Shown: positions 26,619 to 36,414, numbered from the stretch's first letter. The stretch: 58,669 nucleotides of DNA from an uncultured Prevotellaceae bacterium (GCA_902765585.1 CACXAG010000001.1:1-58669), one strand, 5' to 3'. A program made the numbers and translations. Notes: generated by a model from the sequence alone, not told the origin.

Positions 26619-26969
26619 CTATTCCAGGAAGTCCATTTGGCGCTTCAGGGTCTGGAGGTCGTCGCGGATATCTATGAGTCGTGTCAGCACCTCGGCCTTG
26701 CGGTCGGCGCCGTCGCGATTACTGTTGATTATCTTTTTGGCAGCAGCCAACTTGAAACCACGCACTTTCACGAGGTTGTGGATGAGGCGAATCTGTTCGA
26801 TGTCCCGTTCCTGATACTGGCGGATCTTCGACGGACCGCTGGTCTTCGGCTTCAGGTAGGGAAACTCCTGCTCCCAGTAGCGCAGCGTACTCTCGTTGAC
26901 GCCAAACATCTTTGCCACCTCGCGGATGGAGTAGTACAATTTGAGGTTTTTGTTTAAGTTCAGTGCCAT
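26619..26969 (-). CDS. MerR-type HTH protein
   Basis: From ATG at 26969 the protein has 116 residues. The N-terminal winged HTH reads YYSIREVAKMFGVNESTLRYWEQEFP, then RQYQERDIEQIRLIHNLVKVRGFKLAAAKK, the usual MerR/SoxR core. The C-terminal helix (LTRLIDIRDDLQTLKRQMDFL) should form the antiparallel dimer coil. There is no effector domain or Cys cluster. This small MerR type is common in Bacteroidetes and its targets are unknown. The longer upstream frame would cross the -7 box and was not used. Confidence 0.85.
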   Translation of the reverse strand: MALNLNKNLKLYYSIREVAKMFGVNESTLRYWEQEFPYLKPKTSGPSKIRQYQERDIEQIRLIHNLVKVRGFKLAAAKKIINSNRDGADRKAEVLTRLIDIRDDLQTLKRQMDFLE

Positions 26970-26988
26970 AGCAAAACTAATTTTGCGA

Positions 26989-26996
26989 CAAAAGTA
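26989..26996 (-). promoter_or_regulatory. MerR-type gene -7 box
   Basis: CAAAAGTA on the plus strand reads TACTTTTG on the minus strand, 20 bp before the chosen ATG. The -33 element is weak. Confidence 0.5.
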
Positions 26997-27044
26997 CAAA
27001 AAAACATGAGAAAAGCGAAAGAAATCACACTTTTTTTATAATTA

Positions 27045-27076
27045 TTTGGTGGTTTAAAAGAAAATCCATAAATTTG
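27045..27076 (+). promoter_or_regulatory. Promoter of secreted protein gene
   Basis: TTTG (27045-27048), 20 bp, TAAATTTG (27069-27076): a full Bacteroidetes promoter 50 bp before the ATG. Confidence 0.75.
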
Positions 27077-27125
27077 CAGCCAGAAACAAATCACTAATAA
27101 TAAAACTAACGCAAAAAGAATCATT

Positions 27126-28133
27126 ATGAAGAAAATCTTTACGCTAATTTCTATGGCCTTTGTTGCCATGAGTGTCAATGCCCAGACCGATGAGTCTTAT
27201 GTTGCCGTGGATGCAGATGGCAACATGGCTGTCGAGTATGCCTCGGTTATCGACGAGAGCAATGTAGCCACCAATGTTGAGAACGGCAGTTCGGTGGTGA
27301 AGTTCGGTACAGCCAATGTGGAGGTTGAGGCCGTGGGTTCTGCCGAGCCTGCTGACAAGGAAGAAGGTGGACAGGACATTACCATTGGTGCGCAGATTGA
27401 CGAAGCTCTGCACCTTTATGAGCTGGTATCCATCAATTCCACCAAGCCCATCAAGTGGGAAAAGAAGAACCAGGGCGACATCAATTTCTCGTATATTGGC
27501 GGAATGGGCGTTCCTGCCGTGTCGATGGTAGCTGAAGAGGTTTACACCGAAGGTGAGGCCACTGGTAAGTATCGCGTTGTATATACGACTTTTGACCCTG
27601 ATAAGGGCGGTGAGCCTCAGAGCGGTCTTTACTACAAGTTTACCACCAAGGCCGATGGCGCACTGAAGGTGGGCATCTGGGCCAACAAGGGTAACCGTAC
27701 CACCTTCTTAGTAGACAGCGAGACCAAGCAGGCCACTCCGTATCTCGTAGAGGGTTACATCAACGGCCAGAATGGTGAGGATGGAAAGAAGAAGTGGCTG
27801 TCGAATGACGAAATCAAGGCCATCCACGATGCTTCAGGCAATGCTGGTAATCCTTGGGTTATCGGTGCGGGTAACCAGCCTTTCTGGGGCAATGTCATCA
27901 TTGACGCCAAGGCCGGCAAGACCTATTGGCTGTTCCAGGGCAATTCTCAGATTGGTTTCCAGCAGTACACCTTCTATCCTGGCAAGAGCAAGGAGGATGT
28001 TACGAGTGTTGAGACCATCAAGACAATTGCCGAGAAGGCTAACGGTGCCCGCTACAACCTCGCTGGCCAGAAGGTCGACAGCGCCTACAAGGGCGTCGTC
28101 ATCCAGAACGGCAGGAAGATGTTGGTGAAGTAA
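27126..28133 (+). CDS. Secreted protein of unknown function
   Basis: I do not recognise a family. The 335-residue protein has a signal peptide (MKKIFTLISMAFVAMSVNAQ), an acidic region (residues 20-90) and a likely beta-rich body with SGLYYKFTTKADGALKVGIW and KTYWLFQGNSQIGFQQYTF, which could be a jelly-roll or carbohydrate-binding fold. It ends GARYNLAGQKVDSAYKG, then VVIQNGRKMLVK, the Prevotella-type secreted-protein tail. It has its own promoter and a downstream hairpin, so it is a single-gene unit. Confidence 0.75.
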   Translation: MKKIFTLISMAFVAMSVNAQTDESYVAVDADGNMAVEYASVIDESNVATNVENGSSVVKFGTANVEVEAVGSAEPADKEEGGQDITIGAQIDEALHLYELVSINSTKPIKWEKKNQGDINFSYIGGMGVPAVSMVAEEVYTEGEATGKYRVVYTTFDPDKGGEPQSGLYYKFTTKADGALKVGIWANKGNRTTFLVDSETKQATPYLVEGYINGQNGEDGKKKWLSNDEIKAIHDASGNAGNPWVIGAGNQPFWGNVIIDAKAGKTYWLFQGNSQIGFQQYTFYPGKSKEDVTSVETIKTIAEKANGARYNLAGQKVDSAYKGVVIQNGRKMLVK

Positions 28134-28154
28134 CCATCCATTCAATACATACCT

Positions 28155-28186
28155 ATAGCGGAGTGCCTTTCGAGGTGCTCCGCTAT
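28155..28186 (+). terminator. Hairpin after the secreted protein gene
   Basis: ATAGCGGAG and CTCCGCTAT pair over 9 bp, with CCT-TTCG-AGG inside after a TG/TG mismatch. There is little T tract (TAGTAATAGG), so termination is likely but not typical. Confidence 0.6.
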
Positions 28187-28220
28187 TAGTAATAGGCTGT
28201 AATTAAGTTATTTAATGTTA

Positions 28221-28265
28221 ACACAAGTTTGTGTTACACAAGTTTGTGTTACACAAGTTTGTGTA
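28221..28265 (+). repeat. Three 15-bp tandem repeats (ACACAAGTTTGTGTT)
   Basis: The unit ACACAAGTTTGTGTT is repeated at 28221, 28236 and 28251 (last base altered). Each unit is a near palindrome (CACAA-GT-TTGTG). The array abuts the decayed ATPase, exactly where its N-terminal part is missing. Confidence 0.85.
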
Positions 28266-28708
28266 ATCCGAATATTCTTCGTATATTTGGACGCTACATT
28301 TCCGAAGCGTTGGCATCAAAGATATGTGAGACCGTTGATAATCATTCTGCTTATGTGCAACAACTATCATGGATGCTGATTAGTCGTATGTCGAAAGGTG
28401 AGGCGGCCAATGAACAACTGCTGGCTGCTGCTGTTGATGACCTGTTGGATGCAAATGAACTGCTTTTTATTCAGCAGACAGAGTCGCTGACCGCCTATCA
28501 AATGAATTTCATTAGGGCTATTATGGCAGGTCATACCAGTGATTTTGGTGAACAGCGCGTCAGAGAGGAATTTCAGTTGGGAAGTAGTTCCAATATTCCA
28601 AGGCTGAAGTCGGCACTTATTTCCCGCGATCTCATAGATACTGACGGCAAGGAGTATATGTTGACAGACCCAGTTTTCTCGATGTGGTTCAAACGTAAAG
28701 GCTATTAG
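28229..28708 (+). pseudogene. C-terminal remnant of an archaeal-type AAA ATPase
   Basis: About 150 residues are recognisable: IFGRYISEALASKICETV, NHSAYVQQLSWML, then QMNFIRAIMAG, QLGSSSNIPRLKSALISRDLI and LTDPVFSMWFKRK. This fits the lid plus winged-helix end of PF01637-type ATPases, common in Bacteroidetes, which are normally about 370 residues with a P-loop. The P-loop half is absent and no ATG precedes the region; the only start is a TTG inside the tandem repeat. I call it a decayed gene; expression of a short protein cannot be excluded. Confidence 0.65.
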
Positions 28709-28773
28709 TGACAAAACGCGGAGCCTCACGTCCATTATATATAAGTACATAAACAAACACTACTAAAACAAAC

Positions 28774-31700
28774 ATGAAAAAACAAATCTTACTATTGTTG
28801 GCGCTGATGCTGACGTGCACGACGGCGATTGCGCTGACGTCGCTGTCGGCGTTGCTGGCAGGAAACACGGTACACCTGAGTGTGACCATCGACCCCGAGG
28901 GAGCAGGCAGCGTGGAACGTCCTGAGCGCGACATCGTTATTGGAGGCAATGCCACGTTTACGGCTGTGTCCAATGCCGGATATGGCTTCGACGGCTGGTA
29001 TGTGGGCGGCCAGTTGGTGTCCAATGCCAATCCCTATCAGTTCAAGAGTGTGCAGACCGACCTGAACATTGTTGCAAAGTTCAACTCCTTAGCAGCCAGC
29101 ACGCTGACGTGCAGTGTCAAGCCCGGCTGTGAGGGCATGGGAACGGTTCGTGTAAGCCCTGAGGGTAGCGTCAGTGGCAACTCCCATCTCATCAATTCCG
29201 GTACACAGGTGACTGTGGCAGCAACGGCGAATAAGGGGCATCAGTTTGTCCGTTGGGAAGATGGTGATGGCACGACGCTGTCCACCAGTGCTACCTATAG
29301 TTTCACGCTGAATGGAGACCGAACGGTTTATGCCGTCTTCGAACGGTTGGAGAACTACAAGGACGACCTCATCAGCTTCCCTGGTGCTGAGGGCTACGGG
29401 CGCTTCACCACTGGCGGCCGCGCCGTGGATGGTCGAGGCTCGAAGGTATACTACGTGACCCGTCTGGACGACTGTGCTGACAATAATCTCGTGGAAGGAA
29501 CATTCCGCTGGGCCGTTAAGTCTGGAGACGACACTCCACGTACCATATTGTTCAAGGTGGCAGGCACCATCTATCTGACCTCGAAACTCTCAGGACTGAA
29601 GCCCAACCTCACCATAGCAGGACAAACAGCCCCTGGCGGTGGTATCTGTCTGGCTGGTTATCAGATGAAGTTGCCTTCTAACAGTATCGTGCGCCATATC
29701 CGTTTCCGTGCCGGCGACCTGCCCAGCAATAGTAATGCGGACAATGGTAACTCCATGTCGATGCTGGATGTAGAGAATGTACAAAACATCATCCTGGACC
29801 ATTGTACATTCGCGTGGTCGATGGAGGAGAACCTCACCATGTATGACTGCAACTATACTACTGTTCAGTGGTGTATCTTCTCTGAGTCGCTCTATAATTC
29901 AGGAAACTTGAAGGGAAAACGTGCCTATGGAGCTCAGTGGGGTGGTGAACATGGTACGATGCACCACTGCTTGTTTGCCCATAATGTCAGTCGTTCACCT
30001 CGTTTCAATGGTGTTCGCTCTAGTGTGAATGACCGTCAGGTGGACAGCGAGTTCATCAATAACGTCATCTTCAACTGGGGCAACCACAACTCCGTCTATG
30101 GGGGTGAGTGCTCGGCAGGGGGAGCTACCGATTATAACCGTACCTATATGATCAACAACTACTACCGTCCTGGTCCTGCCACAAAGGCGGGAACGAGTAA
30201 CGGTCGTCACTTTGTACGTCCTACGGGCGGCAGCATCAACGAGGTTGGTGAGTGGTATCTCAGTGGTAATAAGTTTGAGACGGGCAGTAAGTGGGCTGGC
30301 AGTGCTGCTTTCTGGAAAGATGAAATCTTGGAGAAGGTGAATGCCGACAACTACTGGGGGTTCTTGACAGAGAAAGGTCGCGGCATACATTTCTGGTCGT
30401 TGAATCCTTCCCAGGAGTTGTATGACACGAAGCTGTTGAAGTCGCTCCCTGAGGGTTATCAGCTGACCATGAGTTGCGAGACAGCCGATGAGGCTTATGA
30501 AAAAGTTGTTAAGCAGGCTGGCGCTTCGTTGCCCCGTTATGATGAGGTGGACGCCCGCATTCTCAAAGAGGCTGCTGGTGAGATGGATCCGCAATTCAAG
30601 GGCGATTATGGTCAGCTTGGAATCATCGATACCCCATACGACATCACACTTCAGTCGCACGATGAGTTTGCCGCCTTACGTGAAGAGGACAACAAGGAAA
30701 TTGACGTCACCTGCTATCCTCATCTGCAACCCGTACCAGAGGATTTTGCCAATCAGGTGGTTGATACGGACAGTGACGGTCTGCCCGACGCCTATGAGAT
30801 GGAGGTAGGACTGAACCCCAACGATGCTACTGATGGTATGAAGCTCTCGACCAGTGGCTACTCCAATCTGGAGCTGTTCCTGAATGGCGTGGCTGACGGT
30901 ACCATCGATGCCACGAAATATACCCAGCATCAGTCATCAGAACCAGGAATGATAACGGTAAATGCAACGGTTGGTGCCGGTGAGACCTATACCACGATTC
31001 AAGCAGCTATTGATGCTGCACCGAGTGATGCTACACCTTATTATATATTTGTCAGGGACGGCGAGTATGTTGGGCATGTACAAATCAACAGAGCCAATAC
31101 GCACCTCATTGGGCAGAGCCGAGAGAAGACTATTATCTCGTGGAACAAAGTTTATAATGAGGATGGGGGTAGCGTGGAAACTAATGCCACCGTTAATGTC
31201 ACGGCCAATGACGTGTCGTTTGACAACCTCACTATCCGCAATACCCGTATCAAAGCGGGACAGGCGCTGGCTCTCTATACCAAGTCCGACCGCGTTACAA
31301 TCACCAATTGTAATCTGGAGGGCTATCAGGACACTTATCGCACAGGTAAGGACGGTCAGCGACATCTGATTCGTCACTCGAAGATAGCAGGACGTACCGA
31401 CTTTATTTATGGTGGCGGTGAGGTGTTCTTCGATGCCTGCGAACTGAATATTGTGGAGACGGGTGGTTATATCATTGCTCCGACACACATCACCTCAAAG
31501 TATGGCTATGTATTCAGCAATTGTACTATCGCGCCTAAGTCTTCTGGTATGACCACCTATCTGGGTCGTCCGTGGGGTGGGGCAAATGATCATCCTCAGG
31601 CATCGTTCATCAATACCAAGCTGGCAAGTGGTGTGAGCATCTATCCTGCAGGGTGGGTTGATATGGCCAGTCTGCCCAAACGTTTTGCTGAGTATCATAC

Positions 31701-32241
31701 CACGGATGCTTCAGGTAATGAGGTTGACCTCTCACAACGTAAGACCTCCTTCAAGAATGAGAATCATGTGACGGGAACGAATGTCCCTGTTCTTGGTAAG
31801 GTGGAGACAAATAGCTACAAGCTGGACTATATGTTGCGTGGTGCTGACAGCTGGGATGCCGACTGGCAGGCATTTATCCTTCCTGCTCCTAAAATGACGA
31901 AGAGCGAAGGCAAGTTATATTGGAACGATGAGACGGGGTTTGCCAAGTGCTTCCTGGTCATCAAGGATGGCGTGGCTACTGTCACTACTGACACCAGTTG
32001 CGACTATGCCGATCATATCACTGTGCAGAGTATCAGTGGTTATGGCGTGACGGGTGAGATGGCCAAAGCAACAGATGCTGCAACGGGCATTCAGACCGTT
32101 ATCAAACATGCACCTGTTGTTCAGCGTCAGTACTTCACCCCCGACGGCCGTCAGGTCAACCGCCTGCAACACGGCGTGACCATCATCCGCGAGACCCTGT
32201 CGGATGGTTCAACGCGTACAACAAAGGTAATGAGTAAATAA
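28774..32241 (+). CDS. Secreted pectate lyase (PL1) - pectin methylesterase (CE8) fusion
   Basis: The 1155-residue secreted protein has a signal peptide, then two InlB-B-repeat-like modules (residues about 35-110 and 110-190: GYGFDGWYVGG, GHQFVRWEDGD). A PL1-type lyase follows from about 195 (FPGAEGYGRFTTGGR, LTIAGQTAPGGGI, IILDHCTFAWSMEENLT). A calcium-loop segment DTDSDGLPDAYE lies near 662. The CE8 domain runs from about 725, with GYQDTYRTG (near 850), GRTDFIYGGG (near 873) and YLGRPWGG (near 930). The tail is Prevotella-like. One polypeptide could both de-esterify and cleave homogalacturonan. No consensus promoter is visible; it heads the pectin operon. Confidence 0.9.
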   Translation: MKKQILLLLALMLTCTTAIALTSLSALLAGNTVHLSVTIDPEGAGSVERPERDIVIGGNATFTAVSNAGYGFDGWYVGGQLVSNANPYQFKSVQTDLNIVAKFNSLAASTLTCSVKPGCEGMGTVRVSPEGSVSGNSHLINSGTQVTVAATANKGHQFVRWEDGDGTTLSTSATYSFTLNGDRTVYAVFERLENYKDDLISFPGAEGYGRFTTGGRAVDGRGSKVYYVTRLDDCADNNLVEGTFRWAVKSGDDTPRTILFKVAGTIYLTSKLSGLKPNLTIAGQTAPGGGICLAGYQMKLPSNSIVRHIRFRAGDLPSNSNADNGNSMSMLDVENVQNIILDHCTFAWSMEENLTMYDCNYTTVQWCIFSESLYNSGNLKGKRAYGAQWGGEHGTMHHCLFAHNVSRSPRFNGVRSSVNDRQVDSEFINNVIFNWGNHNSVYGGECSAGGATDYNRTYMINNYYRPGPATKAGTSNGRHFVRPTGGSINEVGEWYLSGNKFETGSKWAGSAAFWKDEILEKVNADNYWGFLTEKGRGIHFWSLNPSQELYDTKLLKSLPEGYQLTMSCETADEAYEKVVKQAGASLPRYDEVDARILKEAAGEMDPQFKGDYGQLGIIDTPYDITLQSHDEFAALREEDNKEIDVTCYPHLQPVPEDFANQVVDTDSDGLPDAYEMEVGLNPNDATDGMKLSTSGYSNLELFLNGVADGTIDATKYTQHQSSEPGMITVNATVGAGETYTTIQAAIDAAPSDATPYYIFVRDGEYVGHVQINRANTHLIGQSREKTIISWNKVYNEDGGSVETNATVNVTANDVSFDNLTIRNTRIKAGQALALYTKSDRVTITNCNLEGYQDTYRTGKDGQRHLIRHSKIAGRTDFIYGGGEVFFDACELNIVETGGYIIAPTHITSKYGYVFSNCTIAPKSSGMTTYLGRPWGGANDHPQASFINTKLASGVSIYPAGWVDMASLPKRFAEYHTTDASGNEVDLSQRKTSFKNENHVTGTNVPVLGKVETNSYKLDYMLRGADSWDADWQAFILPAPKMTKSEGKLYWNDETGFAKCFLVIKDGVATVTTDTSCDYADHITVQSISGYGVTGEMAKATDAATGIQTVIKHAPVVQRQYFTPDGRQVNRLQHGVTIIRETLSDGSTRTTKVMSK

Positions 32242-32244
32242 GAG

Positions 32245-34896
32245 ATGAAAAAGGGACTTTTTATATTGTTGATTCTTCTGTGCTCAACCACGCTGTTGGC
32301 ACAGAAGATAGACTTTGACTTTCCTGGTAAGGAGAATCCCGACAAGCATACGGAGGTAGGATTTACTTCATGGGCAGTAGGACGAGTGCCCAGTGCCACT
32401 AAGACTTTCGACAATGGTGTCACCATCATGCTGACGCCAGGTGGAGCCGCAACGTCGTTAGGCAGCAACTGGAGCAAGCTGGACGTGGAAACCAACAAAC
32501 TGAAGCTCATTGGCGAGGAGGTGCTGGTCACCAATCTGGAGAATGGTAACCTGACACCGATTACGGACAAGTCTACCTCGCTGACGCTGACCATTACTGG
32601 TCTGGCAGCTGGCGAACACACCTTACGAGCCTATCATAACAACTCGGACAAGAACCAGACGCAACCCGGTATCGACGTGAGCGTGGACGGCACGGTGGTT
32701 GCCACGGGGCAGCAGTTCACCTCGTCTGCACAGAGTGTCAAGGCTGCTGGTCAGTCGTTCGTCCGCTTCACGGCCACAGAGGGTCAGCCTGTCGTCATCA
32801 CCTACACCACCAAACCCGTAGACGGCGAGACTTATACCAACACCCGCATGATGCTGAATGGCCTGGAGTTTGACGTTGCAGCCATTGCCGCTACTGACCC
32901 CAAGCCTGCCAACAAGGATTTTCATGCCGGCACCGACGACGGTACGGTCCATTTCTCCTGGAAGGGAGCTGAGGGCATTGCCAGTCATCGGTTGGTGCTG
33001 GGTACTGATCCTGATGTCGTGGCTTCCTCCACCGATTATGAATATGAAGGCACTGCTACGGAGTATACTAAGACAGGCCTGTATTCGTTGCAGACCTACT
33101 ACTGGCGCGTTGACGAAGTGGAGGCCGACGGCACCGTACATCAAGGCAGCGTCTGGAGTTTCAAACCTCGTCAGCTGGCATTCCCTGAAGCCGAGGGCTA
33201 TGGACGTTATGCCAATGGAGGCCGTGGCGGCAGTGTCTATCACGTCACAACCCTCAGTGGGGGCATGGAACCAGGCTCGCTGCTTTATGGTCTGCTGAGC
33301 ATCGACGAACCTCACTACATCGTGTTTGACGTGAGCGGTATCATAGAATTGGACTTCAATTCCCACTTCACCAAGTCCAACATCACCATTGCCGGACAGA
33401 CGGCTCCAGGCAAAGGCATCTGCATCAAGGCCTCGAACATCGGTCTGGGCAGTGACGTCATTTGCCAGCACATGCGCTTCAAACGCGGACTGGGTGTCTA
33501 TGGCGAAAATACGGGCAACGCCCTGGGTGCCGGCAACGACCATACCATATTAGACCACACCACGGCAGCATGGGGTACGGACGAGACCTTCTCCAGTCGT
33601 GGCGCCAAGAACATCACTTTCCAGTATTCCATGATTACCGAGGCGCTGGGCATCACGGGACATAAGAACTACAGTGACGGCAAGAACCACGGTTTTGCTG
33701 CTACCATTGGCGGCAGCGTGGGTTCGTTCAGTCACAACCTGCTCGTCAACTGTCAAGGCCGCAACTGGTCGATGGGTGGTGGACTGGATGGTGCCGGCCA
33801 TGCAGCTGGAGAACTGGACATGTTTAATAATGTGTGCTACAACTGGGGTGGACGCACTACCGATGGTGGCGCATTGCACATGCAGTTTGTCAACAACTAT
33901 TACAAGATGGGCGAGGCCAGCAGTCAGAAGAAGCTCTTCATCGCTCAAAACGAGGACTTTGGCAGTACGCGTCAGCAGTTTGCATACGTCAGCGGAAACA
34001 TCCGTGAGAACAAGAATCATACGCTGACCACCGACAAGTTAGGCGACACTTACGACGCTTCTGGTCCTGACCCGGAGAGCACCTGGTATGATGCACCCTT
34101 CTTCCCCTCCAATGCTACCATTCACTCTGCTAAGGATGCCCTGAAGATTGTGACCAGTTATGCGGGTGCCACCATGCCTCAGCGCGACGAGCAGCATCTG
34201 CGTAATATCAAGGAGACGCTGAGCGGTACATGGACATATAAGGGTTCCAAGTCGGGCATCAAGGGCCAAATAGACAGCGAGGCCGACATCACCGAGCATG
34301 CGGCAGGCAACGGCTGGGAGAACTATCCGGAGGAGCATCGTGCTGCCGATTGGGATACTGACCAGGACGGTATGCCAGACTGGTGGGAACAGATCATCGG
34401 TAGCAATGCCAGTGTCGCTAACCAGAACGACGACCCCAACCATGACGGCTGGACGTTGCTGGACGACTACCTCGACTTCGTGGCACATCCTTACTTCATG
34501 GTAAAACCTGGCGAGACGGGAACCATGGACTTGAAGCCTTTCTTTGCTGGATTCTATGGTCAGAATGGTGCTTACGGCACTGTGGCTCCTGCTTATAGCG
34601 TCAGCTCTGAAGGTAGCCTCTTCGCTGCCAGCGTCATGGGTTCCGTAGTAACTGTCGTTGCTCAGCAGACTGCAGGATATGGGTATGTCACGGTCGCTGT
34701 GAACGATGGAGAAACCTCGTGGAGTCAGCGCATAGGTGTAGCTGTGGCAGACGCAGCGACTGGTATCCAGACACTCGGTTTCACTCAGCATTCCTCTCCT
34801 GATGCTCCGCTGTACGACCTGCAAGGACGTAAGATAAAGCAATCAGCCAAGGGAGGTGTGTATATTCGGAATGGAAAGAAATTCATCGTGAAATAA
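32245..34896 (+). CDS. Secreted multidomain pectate lyase (PL1)
   Basis: The 883-residue protein has a signal peptide (ends LLAQ), an N-terminal beta module of unknown family (about 20-215), an FN3-like module (about 225-305, with YYWRVDEVEADGTVHQG) and a PL1-type beta-helix starting at FPEAEGYGRYANGGRGG near 312. Its motifs are ITIAGQTAPGKGICI, ILDHTTAAWGTDETFSS and NNVCYNWGGRTTDGG. A DTDQDGMPDWWEQ calcium loop lies near 705, and a tail module ends GGVYIRNGKKFIVK. It starts 3 bp after the fusion gene's stop, so the two are clearly cotranscribed. Confidence 0.88.
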   Translation: MKKGLFILLILLCSTTLLAQKIDFDFPGKENPDKHTEVGFTSWAVGRVPSATKTFDNGVTIMLTPGGAATSLGSNWSKLDVETNKLKLIGEEVLVTNLENGNLTPITDKSTSLTLTITGLAAGEHTLRAYHNNSDKNQTQPGIDVSVDGTVVATGQQFTSSAQSVKAAGQSFVRFTATEGQPVVITYTTKPVDGETYTNTRMMLNGLEFDVAAIAATDPKPANKDFHAGTDDGTVHFSWKGAEGIASHRLVLGTDPDVVASSTDYEYEGTATEYTKTGLYSLQTYYWRVDEVEADGTVHQGSVWSFKPRQLAFPEAEGYGRYANGGRGGSVYHVTTLSGGMEPGSLLYGLLSIDEPHYIVFDVSGIIELDFNSHFTKSNITIAGQTAPGKGICIKASNIGLGSDVICQHMRFKRGLGVYGENTGNALGAGNDHTILDHTTAAWGTDETFSSRGAKNITFQYSMITEALGITGHKNYSDGKNHGFAATIGGSVGSFSHNLLVNCQGRNWSMGGGLDGAGHAAGELDMFNNVCYNWGGRTTDGGALHMQFVNNYYKMGEASSQKKLFIAQNEDFGSTRQQFAYVSGNIRENKNHTLTTDKLGDTYDASGPDPESTWYDAPFFPSNATIHSAKDALKIVTSYAGATMPQRDEQHLRNIKETLSGTWTYKGSKSGIKGQIDSEADITEHAAGNGWENYPEEHRAADWDTDQDGMPDWWEQIIGSNASVANQNDDPNHDGWTLLDDYLDFVAHPYFMVKPGETGTMDLKPFFAGFYGQNGAYGTVAPAYSVSSEGSLFAASVMGSVVTVVAQQTAGYGYVTVAVNDGETSWSQRIGVAVADAATGIQTLGFTQHSSPDAPLYDLQGRKIKQSAKGGVYIRNGKKFIVK

Positions 34897-34908
34897 TACG
34901 GAAATGGC

Positions 34909-36411
34909 ATGAAGAAGTTGATGGTTTTTCTCGTTGTTCTTGGAACGACAGCTGTTGAGACACTGGCGCAGACGCTGGCGTTCCCCACGGCTGAGGGCTT
35001 TGGCAAGTATGCTTCGGGCGGTCGTGGCGGCAAGGTCGTGGAAGTGACCAATCTCAACGATTCGGGTGAGGGCTCTTTGCGGTGGGCGCTGACGGAGACG
35101 GGTAGGGAAGATGCCACCATCGTGTTCCGCGTCAGCGGCATCATCGACATCGGTCCTAATCCGCAGCGCAAGAACGAACGCTCCATCCGCGCCAAACTGA
35201 AGAACGTCACCATTGCCGGTCAGACGGCACCCGGACAGGGCATCCTATTGCGGGGTGGCAAACTGAACCTCGGTGGTTCGGAGAATGTCATCATCCGCAA
35301 TATCCGTGCTCGACTCGGTGTCAAGACGCTGGAGCGGCAGGAGGGCGAGAGCGACGAGACCTACAAGAAGCGCTGCTTCATCGACGGCGGCGCCATTGGC
35401 ATCGAGAACGCCCGCAACATCATCATCGACCACTGCTGTTTCGGTTGGAGCGGCGAGGAGAACATGACGATGTACGACAACCACTATACCACCGTGCAGT
35501 GGTGCATCATCCACGAGGGACTGCATGATGCTGGCCATAAGAAGGGTGTTCGTGGCTATGGTGCCCAGTGGGGCGGCTCGCCAGCGACGTTCCACCACAA
35601 CCTGCTGGTCAGCAATGACAGCCGCAGTCCGCGCATCAACGGCGCTTCGAATCCTAACGGCGACAAGAACGTCTTCCTGGAATATATCAATAATGTGAAC
35701 TACAACTGGGGCCGTCGCAACTCCTGCTACGGTGGTGAGAACGAGGCTGGCGAGGGCAGCAGCCACGAGTGTAACTTCATCGGCAACTACTATAAGCCCG
35801 GTCCTGCACATCCCGAGGACAACGTCTTCATCGAGCTGTCTGACGCCCGTAAGGGCAAGACGCTGACAAGTCCCTCGCTGTGGTATTTCGCAGGCAACGT
35901 CATGGAAGGACAAAAGACGAAGGACAACTGGCAGCTCGTCAGCAACAAGACACCCTTCACCATGGGTCAGCAGCAGTCCCCCAAGCGCCTAAGCCCGCAA
36001 TTCGTGGTCAGCGGTTTTGCCGCTGACATCCCCGCCACCGCCTTCCTGACGCCTGCGGAGTCTGCCAAGAAAGCCTATCAGCACGTGCTGCAGCGTGCAG
36101 GAACCGTTCATCGTGATGCCGTGGAGCAGCGCTTGTTGGAAGATGTCAGGAATGGTCAGCCGCGCTTTAGCGGACAGGGTGCCCACCGGCAAGGCATCAT
36201 CGACAGTCCTGCCGATGCCGACGGCTGGCCAGTATATCCGGAGGCAATGCCTGTCGTCGACAGTGACCACGACGGAATGGCTGACGACTGGGAGCGTGCC
36301 CACGGCCTTGACCCGTCGAATCCCGACGACCGCAACAATGTCGTCTCGAAGGATGGCTATACCGCCCTTGATGCGTACCTCTGTTCGCTGATGGGTGAGA
36401 TCATAAAATAG
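34909..36411 (+). CDS. Secreted pectate lyase (PL1)
   Basis: The 500-residue enzyme has a signal peptide (ends TLAQT), then FPTAEGFGKYASGGRGGKVVEVTNLND. The lyase core includes VTIAGQTAPGQGILLRGG, IIDHCCFGWSGEENMTMYDN, YGAQWGGSPATFHHNLLVSNDSRSPR and NNVNYNWGRRNS. A DSDHDGMADDWE calcium loop near residue 448 closes the protein. It is the leanest of the three PL1 enzymes. Spacing is 12 bp from the gene before and 3 bp to the gene after. Confidence 0.9.
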   Translation: MKKLMVFLVVLGTTAVETLAQTLAFPTAEGFGKYASGGRGGKVVEVTNLNDSGEGSLRWALTETGREDATIVFRVSGIIDIGPNPQRKNERSIRAKLKNVTIAGQTAPGQGILLRGGKLNLGGSENVIIRNIRARLGVKTLERQEGESDETYKKRCFIDGGAIGIENARNIIIDHCCFGWSGEENMTMYDNHYTTVQWCIIHEGLHDAGHKKGVRGYGAQWGGSPATFHHNLLVSNDSRSPRINGASNPNGDKNVFLEYINNVNYNWGRRNSCYGGENEAGEGSSHECNFIGNYYKPGPAHPEDNVFIELSDARKGKTLTSPSLWYFAGNVMEGQKTKDNWQLVSNKTPFTMGQQQSPKRLSPQFVVSGFAADIPATAFLTPAESAKKAYQHVLQRAGTVHRDAVEQRLLEDVRNGQPRFSGQGAHRQGIIDSPADADGWPVYPEAMPVVDSDHDGMADDWERAHGLDPSNPDDRNNVVSKDGYTALDAYLCSLMGEIIK

Positions 36412-36414
36412 CGT

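Noticed and set aside
28709-28718. TGACAAAACG before the PL1-CE8 gene as a regulator half-site
   Set aside because: Only the CGTTTTGTC core matches in inverted orientation and there is no second copy at 21 bp; too weak to claim shared control with susC.
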